Positions 59,339 through 64,000 of a DNA stretch of 64,000 nt are shown here, in pieces. The notes under the pieces are model-generated. The model made no database searches. It was not told the origin of the DNA and worked only from the letters and a program-made list of their open reading frames with translations. Both the position numbers and the translations under genes were made by a program. The number at the start of each line of letters is the position of its first letter. Within the stretch, counting starts at the first letter, position 1. The stretch comes from Flavobacterium cupreum (GTDB lineage: Bacteria; Bacteroidota; Bacteroidia; Flavobacteriales; Flavobacteriaceae), in contig NZ_QWDM01000020.1 in NCBI RefSeq assembly GCF_003996965.1, positions 51,564-115,563 of the forward strand, given 5' to 3'.

Positions 59339-60852
59339 CTTTGAGGGATAACAGAAATGTTATCCCTCTTTTTTTTGTATATAAGATACCCTTTTTCCTC
59401 CATTTTACTGGCATTATGAGAAAATATATCCATCATTGTAGGTGTTCGATATATACCCTCTTGATAGTACAAGTTGCCATCGAACACCATGTTCACAAAG
59501 GCACGTTTCTGCAAAGTATTTGCTCTGCTGTAAACATATCGTATATCTCCCAATAAATCGAGATTACTTTCTAAAATTTCAAAAGCTTTACCTTGGTTTG
59601 TGTTTAGTCTTTCTATCGATGCTGTAAGGGTCAGGATATGATCGCTGTATGTAGAATACCATCTATCGTAAGTATCTTTATTTATTTCGTCCCTGAACCA
59701 TTTTTCTTCCACGGCATTTAATCTCTGCTGTATCTCTTCAAGTTTATGCTTTTTGTCTACTGCTTTTTTCTTGTTTGTTTTTAATTCCTGCTCAATGGAA
59801 GCATAACTCCCATCTCTTATCTCCTTAATCAGTTTTTCTGAAACACTCATTAGTTCGCAGGCGTTTAAGAACTGCTCATGTGCTTTTACAGCACTTATGT
59901 TATTGTGCTTGGAATGCTTGCATTTATAATAGTAGAAATATTTTCCAGATTTGCCACGGGAAGGAGCACCTGTAAGGGGTGTACCGCAATGACATTTTAC
60001 AACGCCCCTTAATGGTATCTCATCATCAACGGTTACCTTTACTTTATCTTCCTTTTTCATTTTGGACTGAACCATTGTCCATGTTATCTTATCCACTATT
60101 GGCTCGTGAATAGCTGGGAAAAGACCGCCCGGCAGATCCTTGAACGGCTCAACCTTTACCAGTCCTGCATAAACAGGATTTGCCAGCACGCGGTCAATAG
60201 CCATATTGCCTTTTCTGTCAAAACCAGACTGGTACGCCATTTCTTTTATTTTATATAAAGGCACATTACGAAGGAACATATCATAAATTAATCGGACAAT
60301 TTTAGCTTCCATCTCGTTTACTTCAAGATGTCGCTGTTTTCCTTCACCAACCTTGCTGTAGCCAAAAGGTTTTTCTCTGGTAAGAAAACGACCTTCTTTA
60401 GCACGGGCAGTGTAGAGTCCGCCACGCACTTTAATACTCCTGTTTATATTATCTTCTTCGGCAAGCAGTAATTGTAAGCCTGCCCTGAAAAAGCTTCCCG
60501 GGGTATCATAATCAAAGACTATCCCTTCTGTCACACTGATAATCTGAATACTATATTTTTTTTGGAACTGCTTGACCATGTTCATAGCTTCGCCAGCATC
60601 TCTGCTAAAGCGGTCAAGCTGGTCTACAAGCAGATAATCAACGGATTTATAATGCTTGGCTATAAATGCCTGCAATTTTATAAAATCAGGACGGTCAAAA
60701 GTCTTGGCACTTTTCCCCCTGTCAATGAAAGAATCCACCAGCTGTATGTTGTTATATTGCAGGTACTGGTCAGTGTATAATTCCTGTCTTTCAATCGAGC
60801 CATTGCTCTGCCCCAACTGGCTAAATCTTAAATATCTAATCGCTCTCTTCAT
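59329..60852 (-). CDS. Large serine recombinase (resolvase/invertase superfamily), likely element integrase
   Basis: The 507-residue protein has a resolvase domain with the motif YLRFSQLGQ (catalytic Ser11) and LVDQLDRFSRDAGEA (Arg region), a recombinase domain (about 160-270; AREGRFLTREKPFGY-like pattern TREKPFGYSKVGEGKQR and NPVYAGLVKV), a zinc ribbon (VKCHCGTPLTGAPSRGK, FYYYKCKHSK), and a coiled-coil C-terminus (KKKAVDKKHKLEEIQQRLN). This is the layout of large serine integrases. Its TGA stop lies at 59331-59329 inside the tRNA-Val gene, so the last residues are encoded across the tRNA 3' end and terminator. A 54-codon ORF overlaps its start by 17 bp. Confidence 0.94.
   Translation of the reverse strand: MKRAIRYLRFSQLGQSNGSIERQELYTDQYLQYNNIQLVDSFIDRGKSAKTFDRPDFIKLQAFIAKHYKSVDYLLVDQLDRFSRDAGEAMNMVKQFQKKYSIQIISVTEGIVFDYDTPGSFFRAGLQLLLAEEDNINRSIKVRGGLYTARAKEGRFLTREKPFGYSKVGEGKQRHLEVNEMEAKIVRLIYDMFLRNVPLYKIKEMAYQSGFDRKGNMAIDRVLANPVYAGLVKVEPFKDLPGGLFPAIHEPIVDKITWTMVQSKMKKEDKVKVTVDDEIPLRGVVKCHCGTPLTGAPSRGKSGKYFYYYKCKHSKHNNISAVKAHEQFLNACELMSVSEKLIKEIRDGSYASIEQELKTNKKKAVDKKHKLEEIQQRLNAVEEKWFRDEINKDTYDRWYSTYSDHILTLTASIERLNTNQGKAFEILESNLDLLGDIRYVYSRANTLQKRAFVNMVFDGNLYYQEGIYRTPTMMDIFSHNASKMEEKGYLIYKKKRDNISVIPQSGR
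59343..59376 (+). terminator. Terminator of the tRNA-Val gene, overlapped by recombinase codons
   Basis: The perfect 11-bp arms GAGGGATAACA / TGTTATCCCTC with loop GAAA are followed by eight T residues, directly after the tRNA 3' end. On the minus strand the same bases encode part of the C-terminus of the serine recombinase, so one DNA stretch has two functions. Confidence 0.9.
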
Positions 60853-61000
60853 ATAATTCTTTCAATGTTAATGAAACAATAATTTCAATCATTAGATTTA
60901 CTAATTTCTGTTCTTTTTCTCTTTCTAAATCCTCATGATTTTTTGATACAATATCATTATTTTCAAACTGTTCATCTTTTAAATTTTCCATGCCAAACAT
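60836..61000 (-). CDS. Small acidic ORF coupled to the recombinase
   Basis: ATG at 61000 (or, in frame, at 60991) to TAG at 60838-60836 encodes 54 (51) residues: MFGMENLKDEQFENNDIVSK, then a Glu/Lys-rich helix and the hydrophobic LVNLMIEIIVSLTLKELY. Its end overlaps the recombinase start by 17 bp in another frame, so translation is probably coupled. It could be a helper or directionality factor for the recombinase, but this is inferred from position only. No known family. Confidence 0.55.
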   Translation of the reverse strand: MFGMENLKDEQFENNDIVSKNHEDLEREKEQKLVNLMIEIIVSLTLKELYEESD

Positions 61001-61120
61001 CGTTAAATTCAATTAAGATGCCATGTGTCTCACGGCATCAAAACTAATTTAAATTACAATTTTGCAGTTTTAATAATTTTGCTTTTATTGGAATGACGTG
61101 GCTTCTTTTGGCTTTAAACA
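61001..61120. other. Gene-free stretch upstream of the recombinase unit
   Basis: It contains a hairpin (GATGCC ... GGCATC, 61017-61039) without a T run. No ORF is seen. The promoter for the small ORF and recombinase is expected here but no clear TAnnTTTG pair is found. Confidence 0.4.
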
Positions 61121-61245
61121 CTATAAAAGATTATGTTCTTCAAATTCCTCCGTAAGCTGTACAATTTTTTATAAAATGGAGATTCTAAAATCTCCACTTC
61201 CAATTTTGCAACTACATCTAGGATGCAATTTGCACTAACCAGCAA
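61121..61245 (-). pseudogene. Remnant of a second MobA-like gene (3' end only)
   Basis: The minus strand from about 61245 to the TAG at 61123-61121 reads, with one frameshift in an A run (near 61171), LVSANCILDVVAKLE, VEILESPFYKK, then IVQLTEEFEE. The last piece matches the end of the intact MobA protein (IIQLTEEFEE), and the two DNA copies (61136-61170 versus 61395-61429) differ mainly at third codon positions, as expected from two diverged coding copies. It suggests decay or past duplication of a mobilisation gene in this element. Confidence 0.4.
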
Positions 61246-61373
61246 TTAATAAAAACAAAATAATGTATCCTATCAATTATTTATATAGGCTACAAGATAA
61301 ATCATGTATCATACATAAGAGTTATATCAAACATCATTATCGACATAGTTTTTCCTAAACTTTCGCTTTTGTG

Positions 61374-61808
61374 CTAAGCTTTTTTAATGTGCTTTTCTTC
61401 AAATTCCTCGGTGAGCTGTATGATCTTTTGGCATAAAACAGCAAATTCTGCGGTCTGCTTTTCCAGTTTGTACAGATATGCCGAAGCTTTCTTTTCGGAA
61501 AATCTTTGATATAGAATCTTGACAACCTGATTGTAATTTACCCCGACCGACCTAAACTGGCTGTAGAAAGAGGTCAGTCTCATATAATAATCCATCGTCG
61601 CTTTATCAATCTTGACTATTTTGACTCCCTTTTGAAAAACACACGCTGTAATAAAGTGCGCCATTACACGCATTCCAGATGCTTCAAAAAGAGACAGGAA
61701 ACGTGCATTTTCTTCTGCGGTAAAACTGATGGAATAGCGATGCAAAGCGGGATCTATTTTTGGTGGCCTTCCTCCTTTACGCGGGTTCTTTTTCTCTTCA
61801 TTTTCCAT
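61374..61808 (-). CDS. mobA: MobA-like mobilisation protein
   Basis: The start is the ATG at 61808 (MENEEKKNPRKGGRPPK), because the longer frame begins with TTG at 61835. The 144-residue protein has a basic N-terminus followed by a ribbon-helix-helix-like region (SFTAEENARFLSLFEASGM) and a helical C-terminus (YYMRLTSFYSQFRSVGVNYN, LEKQTAEFAVLCQKIIQLT). It resembles the small MobA of Bacteroidetes conjugative elements, which works with the MobB relaxase at oriT. No relaxase gene lies beside it in this window: downstream is the recombinase unit. Either the relaxase is elsewhere on the element or the mobilisation module is incomplete. Confidence 0.78.
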   Translation of the reverse strand: MENEEKKNPRKGGRPPKIDPALHRYSISFTAEENARFLSLFEASGMRVMAHFITACVFQKGVKIVKIDKATMDYYMRLTSFYSQFRSVGVNYNQVVKILYQRFSEKKASAYLYKLEKQTAEFAVLCQKIIQLTEEFEEKHIKKA

Positions 61809-61835
61809 GACTTTAATTGCTGTTGTTAATTGCAA

Positions 61836-62026
61836 CTAATATATTTTATATTCAGTATTGTTGACATAATGTGGATGTACTTGGAAGCGCTTAGAAGCAT
61901 TTGGCTTATTTATTCCAAAGACACTTAAATCTTTTAGATTGGACATCCTCTGCCAAATAAAGCCATTAGAGGACACTTCAAAAGAGCAGGGCTTTTTCAG
62001 ACTTAATTTTCTGAAAATATAAAATT
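61836..62026. other. Intergenic region with oriT-like structure
   Basis: The stretch lies between divergent mobA and the nucleotidyltransferase gene. It holds the palindrome CTTGGAAGCGCTTAGAAG (61880-61897; core AAGCGCTT), a 10-bp periodicity TTGG/TTAG/TTGG at 61881-61910, and a small stem TTTGG / CCAAA (61900-61904 and 61915-61919). Palindromes next to mobA are the usual setting of oriT. No nic motif is identified. Confidence 0.45.
61880..61919. promoter_or_regulatory. Candidate oriT / MobA binding region
   Basis: Palindrome CTTGG-AAGCGCTT-AGAAG followed by TTTGG-N10-CCAAA, directly upstream of mobA. The repeats of about 10 bp would place binding sites on one face of the helix. Function is inferred from position and symmetry only. 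Confidence 0.35.
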
Positions 62027-62716
62027 ATGCTCTGTAAAGAAACTGTTACTTCGGAGATGTGGGAACTTCTCCAAAGACTTATGAAAGATGAAAATTTGAA
62101 AGACCATATATTGGTTGGCGGTACGGCGCTGGCCTTAAGATTAGGACACCGCTTATCGGTAGACATAGATCTTTTTACAACAAAAAATTTTGATCCGCAG
62201 ACGATGCTCAAATACCTGCATGCTACTTACGGTGTGGATGAAAGGGAAAGCCGACTCTACAATAACACAGTTCTTACGTACATCGATAATATAAAAGTTG
62301 ATATTGTAACGCACAATTATCCTATTCTGAATTCTGTGGAAACAACCGAAGGAGTCCGCATGATTTCCAATGAAGATATTGGGGCAATGAAACTCCATGC
62401 AATCCATCAGAACGGCACCCGATACAAGGATTTTGTCGACATGTACTTTATGCTGGAGAAAGAACCTCTTAAATTTTATCTGCAAGCCTATCAGAGAAAA
62501 TATGGCAAAGATCCGTACTGGGCTTGCAGAGGCCTGAATACTTATGACAAGATTGACACATTTGACGGTGTAGATATGCTGAAAGAAAAAGAGCAGAATT
62601 GGAAAAACATCCAAAAGCGTTTGGAACTGGCAGTAAAAAATCCTTTATATAAATTTAAATCAGAAAGCCAGGATTTACCAATTAACCCCAATAAAAAGAG
62701 AGGTTTTCGCAGGTAA
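62027..62716 (+). CDS. AbiEii/AbiGii-type nucleotidyltransferase
   Basis: The 229-residue protein has the nucleotidyltransferase core of AbiEii: GGTALALRLGHRLSVDIDLF with GG31 and the metal pair D46 and D48, followed by LPxAMKLHAIHQ-like IGAMKLHAIHQNGTRYKDFVDMYF (conserved Lys). AbiEii is the toxin of the AbiE abortive-infection/toxin-antitoxin system; it nucleotidylates a target. Its partner here is not AbiEi but a DUF6922-like protein encoded 48 bp downstream on the same strand. Confidence 0.9.
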   Translation: MLCKETVTSEMWELLQRLMKDENLKDHILVGGTALALRLGHRLSVDIDLFTTKNFDPQTMLKYLHATYGVDERESRLYNNTVLTYIDNIKVDIVTHNYPILNSVETTEGVRMISNEDIGAMKLHAIHQNGTRYKDFVDMYFMLEKEPLKFYLQAYQRKYGKDPYWACRGLNTYDKIDTFDGVDMLKEKEQNWKNIQKRLELAVKNPLYKFKSESQDLPINPNKKRGFRR

Positions 62717-62732
62717 TTCAGCAGAAATTGCT

Positions 62733-62740
62733 TATATTTG
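62733..62740 (+). promoter_or_regulatory. Possible -7 box of the DUF6922-like gene
   Basis: TATATTTG is a full TAnnTTTG match, 24 bp before the ATG at 62765. It begins inside the intergenic gap after the nucleotidyltransferase stop. No -33 TTTG is seen at the usual distance, so the gene may also be read from the upstream promoter. Confidence 0.4.
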
Positions 62741-62764
62741 ATACTAACCATTATTAAAGAAACA

Positions 62765-63076
62765 ATGGAAAAACTGCCTAAAAACATACCCAATCTCCAT
62801 CCTAAATTCTTCTGGGATTTTAGATTCGACAGCATTGATTGGGAAGGAGCATATAAAATGGTTATTGCCCGCATTGTGGAGCGTGGAGGTCAGGATCAAG
62901 TTGACGAAATCGTCCGTTTTTACGGACGTGAAAAAGTAATCAAGGCAGTCCGTGAAGAGATTTCCTTTCTGCCCAACTATGCAATTGAAGATGCACTTAA
63001 ATTCTTTCCCGAACTAAAAAAGGAAGATATGTACTGCTACCTTAACCGTAAGGACAAACCGTATCACTGGATATAG
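62765..63076 (+). CDS. DUF6922-like partner of the AbiEii protein
   Basis: The start is the ATG at 62765 (MEKLPKNIPNLHPKFFWDF); the longer frame begins with TTG. The 103-residue protein carries the pattern FFWDFRFDSIDWEGAYKMVIA, ERGGQDQVDEIVRFYGREKVI that I associate with DUF6922, often beside AbiEii-like genes in Bacteroidetes. The last part (DALKFFPELKKEDMYCYLNR) is also conserved as I recall. By position it would be the antitoxin of a toxin-antitoxin pair with reversed gene order (toxin first). Function is inferred. Confidence 0.78.
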   Translation: MEKLPKNIPNLHPKFFWDFRFDSIDWEGAYKMVIARIVERGGQDQVDEIVRFYGREKVIKAVREEISFLPNYAIEDALKFFPELKKEDMYCYLNRKDKPYHWI

Positions 63077-63110
63077 TACTTCGGACAGGCGGGACGCTTT
63101 CAATCTTGCA

Positions 63111-63536
63111 TTACATCTCTAACTTGGTTTTTCTTGGTTTGCTTATTTCCTGTTCCTTATCCTGCGATTGTTTGACTGCAGTGTTGTTGTACTGGCTTGT
63201 GTGCTGGCTTAGCGATTTGTTTTGGCTGGGACTCTCAACAGCACCCTCAGGATTATTTACACGACGAAAAACCGTTTTAACCGGGCCAATCAGATTCGAA
63301 GGTTTTTGAGGTTCTTTTTGATTTTCCTTGATTCTTATAAACAATAGCCTGCCCAAGAGTTTTCCCAATCCCGATCTGGTCGGATTTTTGAGCTGTCTCA
63401 GGAAATTCGACAGAAAATTGGAAATCACATCTCCGCTTTTATCTACCTGCATAAACGGCCTTTTTTCTGTTTGTTTTGTTTTTTTTATTTCTTTCCTTTT
63501 TTCCTGAACTTCTTTTTTTGCGTTTCTTTTTTTCAT
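63111..63536 (-). CDS. Basic, low-complexity protein of the mobile element, unknown function
   Basis: The 141-residue product is very basic at the start (MKKRNAKKEVQEKRKEIKK), has a middle helix (VISNFLSNFLRQLKNPTRSG) and an SQ/N-rich tail. Codon use looks weaker than in the neighbours. It is placed against the DUF6922-like gene with a 34-bp gap. It may be a real accessory protein of the element or a chance frame; I do not recognise it. Confidence 0.45.
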   Translation of the reverse strand: MKKRNAKKEVQEKRKEIKKTKQTEKRPFMQVDKSGDVISNFLSNFLRQLKNPTRSGLGKLLGRLLFIRIKENQKEPQKPSNLIGPVKTVFRRVNNPEGAVESPSQNKSLSQHTSQYNNTAVKQSQDKEQEISKPRKTKLEM

Positions 63537-63882
63537 AATTCCTGATTTTGCGACAGAAGGTATTCATTAGGCTTATACATTCCCTATTGTGGCACTTCGT
63601 GGCTTTAATTGGCAGAATATAGCGGGTATTGCATTGCAGATGCTATGGACGGATTGGATTTTATATTTTTAATAAGCATTTAAACGAGAAATAATAAAAA
63701 GAAAATCAAGGTAGTTCGGGATAGCTTGGCGAGCCAAAAGACTACGGCATAATGTCTTGCTCGTTCCTCCCAAGCCACCCTTCGGGACTTATTCCGTTTC
63801 CTTTTGGCCTGCCTGCATCCCGTACTTTCAAAACTGCTTTCTTTTTCTTTTTTTCGGTTTTTCTGTTCTCTTTTTGGAAAAA
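63537..63882. other. Noncoding stretch of the element with long imperfect inverted repeat
   Basis: No convincing ORF. Imperfect inverted arms lie at 63714-63740 (from GTTCGGGAT to GCCAAAAG) and 63801-63825 (from CTTTTGGC to ATCCCGTAC), 60 bp apart. The stretch between them has a low-AT composition unlike the flanks. Such conserved noncoding stretches are known near mobilisation genes in Bacteroidetes elements, but no role is shown. Confidence 0.45.
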
Positions 63883-63971
63883 CCGGTCAATTTGACCACC
63901 TAATTCCGGAGTAAATTGACCACCCGTTCCGGAGCAAACTGACCACCTAATTCCGGAGCAAATTGACCACC
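63883..63971. mobile_element. Repeats typical of an IS21-family element end
   Basis: The 21-bp unit TTCCGGAGYAAAYTGACCACC (20 of 21 shown) occurs at 63904-63924, 63927-63947 and 63951-63971, spaced 23-24 bp, with a partial copy at 63883-63900 (CCGGTCAATTTGACCACC). IS21-family elements carry several such transposase-binding repeats inside their ends. No istA/istB gene is in the window, so either the rest lies beyond 64000 or only the end remains. The assignment is from memory of similar flavobacterial sequences. Confidence 0.6.
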
Positions 63972-64000
63972 AGGTTTTGTGGTGAATTAAGTATTAAAAA

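Noticed and set aside
59341..59627. Plus-strand frames in the recombinase C-terminus
   Set aside because: They overlap the antisense of the recombinase and begin within the tRNA terminator; no RNA or protein evidence.
62153..62614. 153-codon minus-strand frame in the nucleotidyltransferase gene
   Set aside because: It is the shadow of the plus-strand AbiEii gene, which carries the clear GG...DxD nucleotidyltransferase motif.
63106..63309. Cys/Leu/Ser-rich 67-codon plus-strand frame
   Set aside because: It overlaps the minus-strand frame 63111-63536 and has no start context; it may be chance. Neither strand is certain here.

Overview
The window reads as chromosome of a flavobacterium (Bacteroidota, Flavobacteriaceae, Flavobacterium or a close relative). 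The reasons are AT-rich DNA, Bacteroidetes-type promoters (TTTG, 19-nt spacer, TAnnTTTG), almost no Shine-Dalgarno sequences, menaquinone genes, a fused CcsB-CcsA protein, DUF3667, DUF2520 and UbiA-type GGGP transferase genes, and palindromic repeats that I recognise as common in this group. Base 1 to about 59.3 kb is ordinary core chromosome. From about 59.34 kb to the right edge lies the left part of an integrated mobile element.

Layout. 1-9.6 kb (minus): a Na+/solute symporter cut by the window edge, a 35-residue membrane microprotein, a secreted PIG-L deacetylase, a propeller-like lipoprotein, a His/Asp/Arg-rich secreted protein, a POTRA plus beta-barrel outer-membrane protein, an AI-2E family permease and a small MscS channel. 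9.6-12.6 kb (minus): Maf, GGGP geranylgeranyltransferase, KdsC-like phosphatase and DUF2520 protein, tightly packed. 12.9-16.1 kb: fused cytochrome c biogenesis protein. 16.2-18.8 kb: DUF3667, DoxX, and an ECF sigma/anti-sigma pair. 19.1-19.6 kb: a decayed gene that keeps its terminator. 19.8-22.3 kb: glutathione peroxidase, GNAT acetyltransferase, thioredoxin-fold protein. 22.4-32.2 kb: menD, menB, menA and menC, interleaved with an M28 peptidase, a CvfB-like S1 protein, a UPF0173 hydrolase and a TPR protein.

32.3-45.8 kb: a helix-hairpin-helix protein with a 51-codon stub upstream, a CYTH protein, YpdA, SelO-MsrA, a class V aminotransferase, a four-gene cluster of unknown purpose (spermidine-synthase-like enzyme, M23 peptidase without signal peptide, two exported proteins), PlsC, a lipoprotein, and a XRE regulator divergent from an M14 peptidase across an intergenic region with at least six copies of one palindrome; an Lrp regulator follows. 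45.9-59.0 kb: PEP carboxylase, DinB protein, a 119-bp MITE-like element, RecQ, an acidic-tailed protein, a deoxyhypusine-synthase-like protein with arginine decarboxylase (polyamines), aroB, proline dehydrogenase, an 8-bp tandem repeat, and an MsbA-like ABC exporter.

59.26-64 kb: tRNA-Val(TAC), whose 3' end and terminator are overlapped on the other strand by the last codons of a serine recombinase. Rightwards follow a coupled small ORF, MobA with an oriT-like region, an AbiEii nucleotidyltransferase with a DUF6922 partner, an unknown basic protein and, at the edge, repeats typical of an IS21-family end. The element's other end is outside the window.

The observations most worth checking are the XRE/M14 operator array, the tRNA-Val/recombinase overlap, the mobilisation region and the cluster at 39.0-41.4 kb. 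Nothing in the window is proven to be a new system.
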